A program made the position numbers and the translations under genes. This document shows positions 45,446-53,537 of a stretch of DNA of 64,000 nucleotides, piece after piece. Position 1 is the stretch's first letter. The number at the start of each line of letters is the position of its first letter. Under the pieces are notes generated by a model, which saw only the letters and a program-made list of their open reading frames with translations, had not been told where the DNA came from and did not search any database. This DNA is from Neorhizobium lilium (GTDB taxonomy: Bacteria > Pseudomonadota > Alphaproteobacteria > Rhizobiales > Rhizobiaceae), in contig NZ_SBIP01000001.1 in NCBI RefSeq assembly GCF_004053875.1, forward strand, positions 1,212,573 to 1,276,572. Reading direction: 5' to 3'.

Positions 45446-46066
45446 ATGAACGCCCATGCAGCTCTTCTCGACCGCCCAGACGCCAGCTTCCCGGTCGCAG
45501 GCCTTCATGGCGGAATATCTGACGAAATTTCGACCCTTCTGCTGCGGGCGGCCACATGTGTGGAGCGGGACGAAGCCAATGCGCTGGACCTGATGAAGCA
45601 GGCCTGCAGCCTCCTGCGCCCCCAGGGTAACATTCCGCCGAACCGAACTTCCCTATCTGCCGGCGGCCTTGCACCCTGGCAGGTAAAGCGGCTCAACATC
45701 TTCATCGAGCAGAACATCTCGCGCCCGGTATCGATCGAAGCGCTCGCGAGCCTCAGCAATCTCAGCACAAGCTATTTTTCCGCCGCCTTCAAATCCACCT
45801 ACGGAACGTCGCCCCACAATCACATCCTCATTTGCCGCGTTCATCACGCCAAGCGGTTGATGCTGGAGGGCAATACGCCGCTCTGCGAAATCGCGCTGGA
45901 TTGCGGACTTGCGGACCAGGCGCATCTTTCCCGTGTCTTTCGGCGGATCACCGGCACGACGCCCAGCGCCTGGCGCCGCCATTCCCGCCAGATGGCGTCG
46001 GACCGGACGAAAGCCGACGCTATAGCAAAGTCATCGGCTCGCTCCATGCCGGCTCATGCTTTCTGA
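45446..46066 (+). CDS. Short AraC-family DNA-binding protein (3)
   Basis: A 206-aa protein starting at ATG 45446 (GGAG 7 nt upstream); ATG 45434 lacks a ribosome site. The C-terminal AraC domain (about 75-180: LSNLSTSYFSAAFKSTYG, DCGLADQAHLSRVFRRITG) is complete. The N-terminal part is only about 70 residues, too short for the usual ligand-binding domain. It may therefore respond to level or partner proteins rather than a ligand. The LAPWQVKR lead-in resembles the LAPWQEKR of the AraC protein at 39194. Confidence 0.88.
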   Translation: MNAHAALLDRPDASFPVAGLHGGISDEISTLLLRAATCVERDEANALDLMKQACSLLRPQGNIPPNRTSLSAGGLAPWQVKRLNIFIEQNISRPVSIEALASLSNLSTSYFSAAFKSTYGTSPHNHILICRVHHAKRLMLEGNTPLCEIALDCGLADQAHLSRVFRRITGTTPSAWRRHSRQMASDRTKADAIAKSSARSMPAHAF

Positions 46067-46188
46067 AGTAGAAGAAACGAAGAAGGTCGCGCATCCGCCA
46101 AATATACCTACGGATGATTGTATAAGGCGCCGAAAGAACCAAACCTGCTCTCAAGCTTTAGGGGCAGGTACGCCTTAGGGAGGGCGAA

Positions 46189-46563
46189 ATGCCGATCCGT
46201 AAATTGATTGGGATAGTCGACGACGATCCAGACATTCCCGCTGCTCTGAGCAGTCTGCTGCGCTCGTTCGGCTACCGCGCGGAATGCTTTGTTTCGGCCT
46301 CGGATCTGCTCCAAAGGCAGGATCTGGCAAGCTTCGCCTGCGTCATCAGCGATATTCATATGCCGGTCATCAATGGGCTGGAATTGACGCGGCGTCTAAG
46401 GGACATACAGCCTCATCTGCCCGTGATCCTGATGACGGGACGCCCGGAAGCGGATCTGGAAGACCAGGCTCGCGCCTGCGGCGCCATTTCCTGTGTCGCA
46501 AAGCCTATTTCCGTCAATACCCTTCTCGAAAATCTCGAGGAGGCATTCGGTCGTACCAAATGA
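46189..46563 (+). CDS. Single-domain response regulator (receiver only)
   Basis: A 124-aa CheY-like protein: acidic pocket DDD (residues 11-13), phosphoacceptor Asp55 in VISDIHMPV, Thr in LMTGR and Lys in VAKPIS are all present. No output domain. It ends 7 bp from, and faces, the FixJ-type regulator gene at 46571-47194, with which it shares receiver layout (both Asp55). It probably acts as a phosphate sink or partner-binding module in the same signalling chain. GGAGGGCG lies before the ATG. Confidence 0.9.
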   Translation: MPIRKLIGIVDDDPDIPAALSSLLRSFGYRAECFVSASDLLQRQDLASFACVISDIHMPVINGLELTRRLRDIQPHLPVILMTGRPEADLEDQARACGAISCVAKPISVNTLLENLEEAFGRTK

Positions 46564-46570
46564 TCCCGCC

Positions 46571-47194
46571 TCAGGACAGGGCGTTCCTGTTTTTGAGCAG
46601 ATCAGCCATTCTAACAAGGTCGGCAAGCGTGCGTGCTTCCATTTTCCGCATCGCCGAACTTCTGTGAATCTTTATCGTCACTTCGCTGAGCTTGAGCTCC
46701 CCGGCAACCTGCTTGTTCATGAGACCGGAAGTGACAAGCGCCATGACCTGTTTTTCGCGCTCGGTAAGTTCCAGATAGCGTTTGTGAAGAGAGGTGAAAT
46801 CTCCGTCGCCTTCCCGCCGCTCCCGATCGGCCTTCAGCGCAGTTGCCACGGCGTCCAGCATATCCTGGTCGCGGAACGGTTTGACGAGGAAGTCGATGGC
46901 ACCGGCCTTCATGGCCCGCACCGACATCTGGATGTCGCCATGACCCGTCATCACGATGATTGGAATCGGTGCGCCTCCGCGTCCGAGCTGATCCTGAAAA
47001 TCGAGACCGCTGACACCAGGAAGGCGGACGTCCAGAACGAGGCAGCTGGCCACATTCGGTTTTGAAGCTTCGATGAACTCGCTTGCCGAGCCGAACATTT
47101 TCGTTTGCAATCCAACGGATCGAAACAGACTGTCCAGCGAAAGTCGCAGGTCGTCATTGTCATCGATGATATAAACAAGCGATTGATCCGTCAT
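46571..47194 (-). CDS. FixJ-family two-component response regulator
   Basis: A 207-aa regulator. Receiver domain about 1-120 with DD pocket (11-12), Asp55 in VLDVRLPG, Thr in VMTGHG and Lys in LVKPF; LuxR-type helix-turn-helix about 140-200 (LTEREKQVMALVTSGLMNKQVAGELKLSEVTIKIHRS). The start ATG 47194 lies 1 nt after the pxpA stop, so its translation is probably coupled to a metabolic gene. The nearest plausible kinase is the HPK4-type protein at 36336. A lone receiver protein is encoded on the opposite strand just downstream. Confidence 0.92.
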   Translation of the reverse strand: MTDQSLVYIIDDNDDLRLSLDSLFRSVGLQTKMFGSASEFIEASKPNVASCLVLDVRLPGVSGLDFQDQLGRGGAPIPIIVMTGHGDIQMSVRAMKAGAIDFLVKPFRDQDMLDAVATALKADRERREGDGDFTSLHKRYLELTEREKQVMALVTSGLMNKQVAGELKLSEVTIKIHRSSAMRKMEARTLADLVRMADLLKNRNALS

Positions 47195-47195
47195 G

Positions 47196-48011
47196 TCAGG
47201 CGCCTTCAGTCCACACAGGCCGCAAAGCTGTACCTGCTCCTGCGACTGGCTTGGCAAAAGGGACAATATCGATGCCGACACGAGTGAGTTCCTGTCGCAT
47301 GGCGCGGGCCGTTGCAACGGCTCCAGGCGTATCGCCATGGATGCACACGGTCGCAGGTTCGACCGGCACATAACCGCCGCCGATGGTTGGAATTCGCTTG
47401 TCGCGAAGCATGGAAAGAACCTGATCGACGCTCTGTTGAAGGTCGTGGATGACCGCGCCTTCCATCTGCCTGGGAGCGAGCATGCCATTGTCGGTATAAC
47501 GGCGGTCGGCATAGACCTCGCAGGCAATAGTCAAACCTGCAGCTTCCGCAGCCTTCATGGTCTCGGAAAAGGGCAGGGTGATGAAGACGAGGCTTGGATC
47601 GACCGTCCTGATCGCAGATACGCAGATTTTGGCCAAGGTCGCGTCTTCCGCCGCCATGTTGTTCAGCGCACCATGGGTCTTCATATGCGTGATCGGCCAT
47701 CCCAGCGCGGTTGCCATGCCCTGTATGGCAGCGATCTGGTAGATGAGCTGCGCTTCGAGATCCTCCGGACGTTCACCTGATATGCGGCGGCGGCCGAAGC
47801 CGTAGAGATCCATTAAGGAAGGGTGGGCGCCGATCGCGACACCCTTCGCCTTGGCAGCAAGGATCGTATCGCGCATGACGCTCGGATCTCCTGCATGGAA
47901 GCCGCAGGCGATATTGGCTGTGGTAATGACGTTCATCATCGCCATGTCGTCACCCATCTGGTAGGCACCGAAGCTCTCGCCCATGTCGCAATTCAGATCG
48001 ATCGTCGTCAT
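47196..48011 (-). CDS. pxpA: 5-oxoprolinase subunit A (LamB/YcsF family)
   Basis: A 271-aa protein starting at ATG 48011 after AAGGGAT. It begins with the family signature IDLNCDMGESFGAY and contains NIACGFHAGDP, GAHPSLMDLYGFGRR, MKTHGALNN and CIHGDTPGA. With PxpB and PxpC it forms the ATP-dependent prokaryotic 5-oxoprolinase that opens pyroglutamate to glutamate. Here pxpA is transcribed away from pxpBC rather than in one operon. It is instead followed, after a 1-nt gap, by a response regulator gene. Confidence 0.94.
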   Translation of the reverse strand: MTTIDLNCDMGESFGAYQMGDDMAMMNVITTANIACGFHAGDPSVMRDTILAAKAKGVAIGAHPSLMDLYGFGRRRISGERPEDLEAQLIYQIAAIQGMATALGWPITHMKTHGALNNMAAEDATLAKICVSAIRTVDPSLVFITLPFSETMKAAEAAGLTIACEVYADRRYTDNGMLAPRQMEGAVIHDLQQSVDQVLSMLRDKRIPTIGGGYVPVEPATVCIHGDTPGAVATARAMRQELTRVGIDIVPFAKPVAGAGTALRPVWTEGA

Positions 48012-48218
48012 GTCAAAATCCCTTATGTATGAAATGGGCAGCCCTGGCATGGCGGGTGACTGATCATGATAAAGCTTGACATACAACGGTGTCATGAAAT
48101 CACAAGTGCCTTGTGACGCTGGCGAATCCGGACCGCGTCATCCACTCCGGCGCGGTGGGGTCAGGCTGTCCACGGGGACAGTTCGCGTACCGCGTCTTTT
48201 GAAACAGGATTGGCATCC

Positions 48219-48962
48219 ATGGGCATGACGCAAGCTGCGTCGATACAATTTCCCCGCATCGCGCCCTGTGGTGACAGCGCGCTGGTCGTGGAGTTGTCCG
48301 ATGAGATCGATGAAGCCACCAATCAGCGGGTGGTCGCACTTGCAGAAGCATTGGCCCAGCGCGCGATTTCCGGGATCGTCGAAACGGTTCCCACCTACCG
48401 CTCGCTCCTGGTGATCTACGACCCGTGCGTTGTGCGGGGCAGGGGGCTCTCGGCCTTGCTGCTCGACCTGCTGGCGCAGGATCTATCGTCCAGCACGACC
48501 GCGAGGCAGTTGACCGTGCCGGTTCACTATGGCGGAGAGGTCGGTCTCGATCTCGACGAACTTGCCGAGATGAAACAGATGACCCGGCTGGAGCTGATCG
48601 CTCTTCACTCGGCTGCACAATACCGCGTCTACATGATCGGCTTTGCCCCGGGCTTCGCCTATCTCGGCGGTCTGCCGGAGCAACTCCACACGCCAAGGCT
48701 TGCCGTCCCCCGCCAAAGAATAGAGGCAAGCGCGATCGGTATTGGCGGAAAGCAAGCGAGCATCAACTCGGTTCCAGGCCCGAGCGGCTGGCGGTTCATC
48801 GGGCGAACCCCGCTGAAGCTGTTCGATCCGTCGCGCAGCGAGCCTTTCCTTCTGCGCGCCGGTGACCGCATCCGTTTCCGGTCCATCAACCTTGAAGAGG
48901 CCGCCCATCTGGATGCTGCCGTTGCCTGCGGCAAGACCGTTGAAGAATGGGAGGCGCTGTGA
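48219..48962 (+). CDS. pxpB: 5-oxoprolinase subunit B (KipI-like)
   Basis: About 247 aa. The start is uncertain among TTG 48210, ATG 48219 and ATG 48225; CAGGA at 48205 favours 48219. Family blocks: ISPCGDSALVVE-like IAPCGDSALVVEL, YRSLLVIYDP, YRVYMIGFAPGFAYLGGLP and PRQRIEASAIGIGGKQ..PGPSGW. It is homologous to allophanate hydrolase subunit 1/KipI and acts with PxpA and PxpC on pyroglutamate. Its stop overlaps the pxpC start (GTGA), giving tight coupling. Confidence 0.93.
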   Translation: MGMTQAASIQFPRIAPCGDSALVVELSDEIDEATNQRVVALAEALAQRAISGIVETVPTYRSLLVIYDPCVVRGRGLSALLLDLLAQDLSSSTTARQLTVPVHYGGEVGLDLDELAEMKQMTRLELIALHSAAQYRVYMIGFAPGFAYLGGLPEQLHTPRLAVPRQRIEASAIGIGGKQASINSVPGPSGWRFIGRTPLKLFDPSRSEPFLLRAGDRIRFRSINLEEAAHLDAAVACGKTVEEWEAL

Positions 48963-49924
48963 ATACGCTCGAGGTTCTGCAGGCGGGGCCAATGCTGACG
49001 GTCCAGGATCTGGGTCGGGCCGGATTCCTCCATCTCGGGGTTTCAGGTGCCGGACCCATGGACCGGCCATCCATGCTGTTCGCCAACCGCCTTGTGGGAA
49101 ACGAGGATGGCGACGCGACGCTCGAATTCGCGCATGTGGGCGGCAGTTTTACGGTCGAGCAGCCCGTTCGGTTTGCTGTGACGGGCGGTGCGGTCGAGAT
49201 CACGATCGATGGAGAGCGAAGGCACAGCTGGGAAAGTCATCATCTGCGGCCCGGCCAGGTCTTGAAGATCGGCGCCCTGAGACAGGCGGTTTGGGGTTAC
49301 CTTGCTTTATCCGGCGGCATCCGAACGCCACCAGTTCTAAACGCGCGCTCGACGCATGTGCGCAGTGGGATCGGCGGTCTGGACGGCCGGCGGCTTGCGG
49401 CGGGAGATCGTCTGCCGCTTGGGGTGACAGAGGCTGGTGCGCTGCTGGCCCTGCGGCGGCCGCTGTCCCGGCCAACCGGGCCTGTCCGGGTCGTTCCCGG
49501 GCCACAGACCGATCATTTCGGTGACCAAGCCTGGAAAGCTTTTCTGGACGGCCCCTTCCGCGTCACGGCCAGCCGCGACCGCATGGCGCAGGTGCTGGAC
49601 GGCCCGCAGATCCTTGCGTTTGCCGGACATGACATCGTATCCGACGGCACCGTGGCCGGATCCATCCAGATCCCCTCTTCAGGGCGCCCGATCGTGTTGA
49701 TGGCGGAGCGGCAGACGACGGGCGGCTATCCGAAGATCGCCACCGTGGCATCCGTGGATCTGCCACGGCTTGCCCAATGCCCGACGGCATCGCTTGTGAG
49801 GTTCCACTCGGTGTCGCAGGACGAGGCCGAAGATCTGCTTATCGCGCAGTCGCAACAATGGGCCGAAGCTCTTGCAAGTCTTGAGGTCAAGCCAGAAAAT
49901 TCTCCATCGGGATCTTCCATTTAA
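48959..49924 (+). CDS. pxpC: 5-oxoprolinase subunit C (KipA-like)
   Basis: A 321-aa protein from a GTG at 48959, overlapping pxpB by 4 nt and preceded by GGGAGG. It shows LEVLQAGPMLTVQDLGRAGFLHLGVSGAGPMD at the N-terminus, VVPGPQTDHF in the middle and QIPSSGRPIVLMAERQTTGGYPKIA, all typical of the allophanate hydrolase subunit 2/KipA family. It is required with PxpA and PxpB for 5-oxoproline hydrolysis. It converges with the cNMP/thioredoxin-reductase-like gene, 9 bp apart. Confidence 0.93.
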   Translation: MNTLEVLQAGPMLTVQDLGRAGFLHLGVSGAGPMDRPSMLFANRLVGNEDGDATLEFAHVGGSFTVEQPVRFAVTGGAVEITIDGERRHSWESHHLRPGQVLKIGALRQAVWGYLALSGGIRTPPVLNARSTHVRSGIGGLDGRRLAAGDRLPLGVTEAGALLALRRPLSRPTGPVRVVPGPQTDHFGDQAWKAFLDGPFRVTASRDRMAQVLDGPQILAFAGHDIVSDGTVAGSIQIPSSGRPIVLMAERQTTGGYPKIATVASVDLPRLAQCPTASLVRFHSVSQDEAEDLLIAQSQQWAEALASLEVKPENSPSGSSI

Positions 49925-49933
49925 AGGGTCAAT

Positions 49934-51625
49934 TCAAGCACGCGCAACAGCCGGCGGGTCCCCATCCGCCAGCTTGAGGGCCGCGTGGATCTGGGCCACC
50001 ACGGCAGCGCCTTCGCCGACAGCCGCCGCCACTCGCTTGGTCGAACCCGAGCGCACATCACCGATCGCAAAAAGGTTCCTGACGCTGGTCTCCAGAGATT
50101 GCCGCCCCAGCTTGAGGTCGGAAGACGCTTCGCCTCCGGTCCGAATGAAACCGGCACGATCGCGAAGCACATGTTCCTTGAGCCAGCCGGCATTCGGTAT
50201 TGCGCCGATGAAAAGAAACATATGGCGTAGGGTAAGTTCGAAACTTCCCCCAGCCGACGCATCGCGGATAAGAGCACCGCTCAGTCCCGTATGGGCAGTG
50301 CCGCTGACCGCCTCGATCTCGCAGCCCACATGCGTGGTCACGTTCGGCAGAGCGGCAATGCGGTCGATCAGGTATTGCGACATAGTGTCATGCAGCGGCC
50401 TTCGGACCAGAAGATGAAGCTGCTTGACCTGGGGCGCCAGAAAGGCGACCGCCTGACCTGCGGAATTGCCGCCGCCGACAAGGGCGATCTCCTCGCCCTG
50501 ACACAGGCGAGCTTCGACCGGGGTTGCCCAATAGGATATGCCAGCCCCTTCATAGGTCTCGATATCGGCAACATCCGGACGACGGTATTTGGCGCCGGAC
50601 GCAATCACGACGGTGCGGCCACGAACGATCCGCCCGCCGGTGAGGTGAAGCGTATGGCAGGATCCGCTTGTCTCTGCGGCAGGCTCGAAGTCGAGAACTT
50701 CCAGGGGCAGGGCCACTTCCGCGCCGAACTTGAGCGCCTGGTTGAAGGCACGGCCGGCCAGCGCCTGACCGGATATGCCGGTTGGAAAGCCGAGATAGTT
50801 CTCGATCCTTGCCGAGGCGCCGGCCTGGCCGCCTGTGGCACGCTCGTCGAGCACGATCACCTTCAGGCCTTCCGATGCGGCATAGACGGCAGCGGCAAGT
50901 CCTGCCGGGCCGGCACCGATGACCGCGACGTCATAGATCACGTCATTCTTCAACTCCGGCGTTATGCCGAGGCAGATCGCAGCCTCCAAGTCGCTCGGAT
51001 GCTTCAATACCGTTCCGTTGGGGCAGAGCATCATCGGCAAATCCTCGGGCGCGATGCCGAGTTTCTTCACCAGCGTTTGCCCTTCTTCGTCCAGGGTCGC
51101 GTCCAAAACCAGATGAGGATAGCCGCTTCTGGTGAGAAAGCCCTGAAGGCGGGTGAGTGCCTGGCTGCCGGGGATCCCGACAAGCGTCGATCCGGCGCCG
51201 CCTTCGTCGATCAGCGCGACCCGGCGCAGGATGAAGGCGCGCATCACCACTTCGCCAATGTCCGCCGAGCCGATCACCAGGGCGCGCAGATGGGCTGCAT
51301 CGAAGGGCAGCGCAAGGCAGCCGTCCGCGCCTGCCATACCCCTAACCAGAGAAGGGCGACCGACAAGCTGGCTTACTTCTCCGCTGAAGTGTCCCGGCAT
51401 GTGGATGACGATCTGCGTCTCCTTTGCAGGTCCGTCATGACGATAGATTTCCAGCGCGCCCTCCAGAACGAGCCAGAGTGGAGCGTCGCGGTCACCGAAG
51501 CCGAACACGGTTTCGCCCGCGGCAAACTTCTGCGGCTCCATGGCTGCGAAGCGTTTCGCGGTCGCCATCTGCACAGAGCTGAGAACAGGAAACATCTGAT
51601 CCAGGCGGTTGTTCGACGCGGTCAT
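49934..51625 (-). CDS. cNMP-binding domain fused to thioredoxin-reductase-like flavoprotein
   Basis: A 563-aa protein. Residues about 10-130 form a cyclic-nucleotide-binding fold (FAAGETVFGFGDRDAPLWLVLEGALEIY). A linker of about 100 residues precedes a thioredoxin-reductase-like domain (about 228-555) with GAGPAGLAAA, GGQAGASARIENYLGFP, second nucleotide motif GGGNSAGQAV and C-terminal GDVRSGSTKRVAAAVGEG. The redox Cys-x-x-Cys of true thioredoxin reductase is missing; the equivalent stretch reads SYWATPVEA. It is therefore more likely an NAD(P)H oxidase or ferredoxin/unknown reductase controlled by a nucleotide or anion ligand. A UBP-type zinc-finger gene lies just upstream. Confidence 0.9.
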   Translation of the reverse strand: MTASNNRLDQMFPVLSSVQMATAKRFAAMEPQKFAAGETVFGFGDRDAPLWLVLEGALEIYRHDGPAKETQIVIHMPGHFSGEVSQLVGRPSLVRGMAGADGCLALPFDAAHLRALVIGSADIGEVVMRAFILRRVALIDEGGAGSTLVGIPGSQALTRLQGFLTRSGYPHLVLDATLDEEGQTLVKKLGIAPEDLPMMLCPNGTVLKHPSDLEAAICLGITPELKNDVIYDVAVIGAGPAGLAAAVYAASEGLKVIVLDERATGGQAGASARIENYLGFPTGISGQALAGRAFNQALKFGAEVALPLEVLDFEPAAETSGSCHTLHLTGGRIVRGRTVVIASGAKYRRPDVADIETYEGAGISYWATPVEARLCQGEEIALVGGGNSAGQAVAFLAPQVKQLHLLVRRPLHDTMSQYLIDRIAALPNVTTHVGCEIEAVSGTAHTGLSGALIRDASAGGSFELTLRHMFLFIGAIPNAGWLKEHVLRDRAGFIRTGGEASSDLKLGRQSLETSVRNLFAIGDVRSGSTKRVAAAVGEGAAVVAQIHAALKLADGDPPAVARA

Positions 51626-51655
51626 GGCGTTCTCCTGTCGTCGCGAATACGGGTG

Positions 51656-51958
51656 TCAGTAGTAGCGCGGGATGGGGCCATTCTGCGGGGTCTGATCCGG
51701 CAGATCGACCATGATCTCGTCAATGAAGCACCAGCCCCAACCCTCCGGCGGGTCGTAGCCCTCGATGATCGGGTGTTCGGTCTCATGGAAATGGGCCGTC
51801 GCGTGGCGGCCGATGGACTGGTCGCAGCAGCCGACATGCCCGCAGGTCCGGCATAGACGAAGGTGGAACCACGCCTGGCCTATCTCCAGGCATTCCTCGC
51901 AACCGAACGTCTTCGGCGTGACGGTGTGGATCGCGGATCGATGCGTGCATGATGTCAT
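51656..51958 (-). CDS. UBP-type zinc-finger protein
   Basis: A 100-aa protein consisting almost wholly of a UBP/ZnF-UBP domain: CTHRSA, FGCEECLEIG, LRLCRTCGHVGCCDQSIGRHATAHFHETEHPI, followed by WGWCFIDEI. In eukaryotes this fold binds the free C-terminus of ubiquitin. In bacteria it is found alone, and often beside thioredoxin-reductase-like flavoproteins, as here (30 bp upstream, same strand). The partner tail it recognises is unknown. Probably co-transcribed with the flavoprotein. Confidence 0.9.
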   Translation of the reverse strand: MTSCTHRSAIHTVTPKTFGCEECLEIGQAWFHLRLCRTCGHVGCCDQSIGRHATAHFHETEHPIIEGYDPPEGWGWCFIDEIMVDLPDQTPQNGPIPRYY

Positions 51959-52135
51959 CGGCGTCTTCCCTTTTCTGTCGGCAGTCGGGCAAGATCCCGC
52001 CGAGCTTCATGAAATCCCAGCGGGTGGCACTGGCTTCATGTAACTGTAGCGGTCATGCTTGGCTTGTCGAATCCTGAGCCATACGACGATGGATTTAGTT
52101 CCGCATGGCGAGCCGGCAACCTTCAGGAAGCGCAT

Positions 52136-53338
52136 CTAGCCTCGCTCCTTGAGGATGGCTGAAAACCGCGGCTCGAAGGCGCGGCCGATCGGTTCCGCGG
52201 CGGCGCCGAGGGCAACGGCCCAGGGGTCCGTCATGCCGAGCTGGAGCCTCGGAACCGGGCGCCCCTTGCGCTCGGCAAGCGATGGCAGAAGCGGCTCGGT
52301 CGCGGCAAGAAGACGGCGCATCAATGTCTCCGAAGCTCCACCGGACAAAATGACCGATTGCGGGTCGAACAGCGTCTCGACCAGATGCACAGCCCAACGC
52401 AAGTCGGTCGCGGCTCTCGATATCCATTCGCCTATGCGAGGATCGTCGCGTTCCACGAGGTCGAACACGGCATGATAGGCGTCGGCAGCGGGATCAATAC
52501 CGAGATGCTGATAAAGCGAGGCCATGGACGCCCGGTGCTCGAGCGGCGTCTGTCGCCCGCCATCGGAAAACAGCGCCATGCCGATCTCGCCGGCATTGCC
52601 GTGGGCGCCGCTATAAAGCTCGCCGCCGAGGATAAGGCCGGCACCGATGCCGTAGCCGATATAGATGCAGACGGCGTGATCGAGGCCGCGGGCGTTGCCC
52701 AGCATGCGCTCAGCAGTGGCGCAGGCCGCCGCGTCGTTCTGCAGTCCCACTTCCAGGCCGGTTCCGGCAGCCAGGGTCTCCAGCAGGGGAAAGGCCTGCC
52801 AGGACGCCATCATCCATTCGTCGTCGTCGGCGCCGTCCAATCCGAAAGGTCCCGGCATAGCTATGCCCAATCCCGAAAGCCGCCGCTCGGCCTGCGGTCT
52901 TTGCCGCTGCAGGTCGCGCCGCACCCCTTCGATCAGCCCCAGAATGATCCTGACACCCGTCGCCGGGCCGTCGGTCGAAAGCTTTGCCTCTGCGCGCACG
53001 AGGACATTGCCGACCAGATCGACAGCAATCGCTCGGGTGACATGGCGGTCGATCTGCAGGCCGATCGCGAAAGCGCCTTCCGGAACAAGGCAATAGGGGG
53101 TGGAAGGCTGGCCGCGCCCCTTGCGCACCACATCCTGCGGGCGCACGAGGCCGTCCCGCTCCAGATTTTCCACGAGGTTCGATACGGTCTGCTTGGTGAG
53201 GTTTGTCGCACGCGCCAGATCGGCTCGTGACAATGCGCCGTTAATGCGAAGGGCATCAAGGATCACACGCTGATTGTGCGCGCTCGTTCCCTCCTGATTG
53301 GTGCCGCTTTTGGCTCGCACGAGCCGGAAATCGTCCAT
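52136..53338 (-). CDS. ROK-family transcriptional regulator
   Basis: A 400-aa repressor-type ROK protein, ATG 53338 after AAGGGG. Winged helix about 22-82 (LSRADLARATNLTKQTVSNLVENLERDGLV), ROK sugar-binding domain about 85-395 (GIAMPGPFG, GLQNDAAACATAE, GYGIGAGLILGGELYSGAHGNAGEIG). The usual ROK zinc site is absent: GEIGH reads GEIGM and the CxCGxxGC cysteines are missing. It is divergent from a sugar ABC operon, and a near-perfect palindrome lies between them, so it should repress that operon until a sugar or sugar phosphate binds. Confidence 0.92.
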   Translation of the reverse strand: MDDFRLVRAKSGTNQEGTSAHNQRVILDALRINGALSRADLARATNLTKQTVSNLVENLERDGLVRPQDVVRKGRGQPSTPYCLVPEGAFAIGLQIDRHVTRAIAVDLVGNVLVRAEAKLSTDGPATGVRIILGLIEGVRRDLQRQRPQAERRLSGLGIAMPGPFGLDGADDDEWMMASWQAFPLLETLAAGTGLEVGLQNDAAACATAERMLGNARGLDHAVCIYIGYGIGAGLILGGELYSGAHGNAGEIGMALFSDGGRQTPLEHRASMASLYQHLGIDPAADAYHAVFDLVERDDPRIGEWISRAATDLRWAVHLVETLFDPQSVILSGGASETLMRRLLAATEPLLPSLAERKGRPVPRLQLGMTDPWAVALGAAAEPIGRAFEPRFSAILKERG

Positions 53339-53377
53339 GTCGAATACCCCTTGACAGCAATACAATATTACAGAAGG

Positions 53378-53402
53378 ATTAAGTCAATACGTTTGACTTA
53401 AT
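53378..53402. promoter_or_regulatory. Probable ROK operator palindrome
   Basis: Perfect 10-nt inverted repeat: ATTAAGTCAA (53378-53387) and TTGACTTAAT (53393-53402), 5-nt spacer. It lies in the 199-bp divergent region between the ROK gene and the sugar-binding-protein gene. The AT-rich repeat stands out from the GC-rich surroundings and has the size and symmetry of ROK (NagC/Mlc-like) binding sites. A TTGACA hexamer at 53351 is a possible -35 element. Confidence 0.65.
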
Positions 53403-53459
53403 AAGGGACCGAAGAGTTCCAGGGAACGCCGGCGACTACGCGCCGGACGCTCATACCGA

Positions 53460-53477
53460 CGAGACCGAAAGGTCTCG
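53460..53477 (+). promoter_or_regulatory. GNRA-tetraloop hairpin in the leader of the sugar ABC operon
   Basis: Perfect 7-nt stem CGAGACC/GGTCTCG closed by a GAAA loop, 60 nt before the TTG start of the binding-protein gene and downstream of the operator. It is likely in the 5' untranslated mRNA, where it may stabilise the transcript. Confidence 0.4.
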
Positions 53478-53537
53478 ACATCCGCGGCGGAAGCATTCCG
53501 CCATGGCTCACACGCGTCCAAACCGGAGGACAGAACC

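Noticed and set aside
50291..51856. 521-codon plus-strand frame opposite the cNMP/flavoprotein gene
   Set aside because: It spans two genes and their gap, and shows no domain, whereas the minus strand has both nucleotide motifs and a UBP finger.
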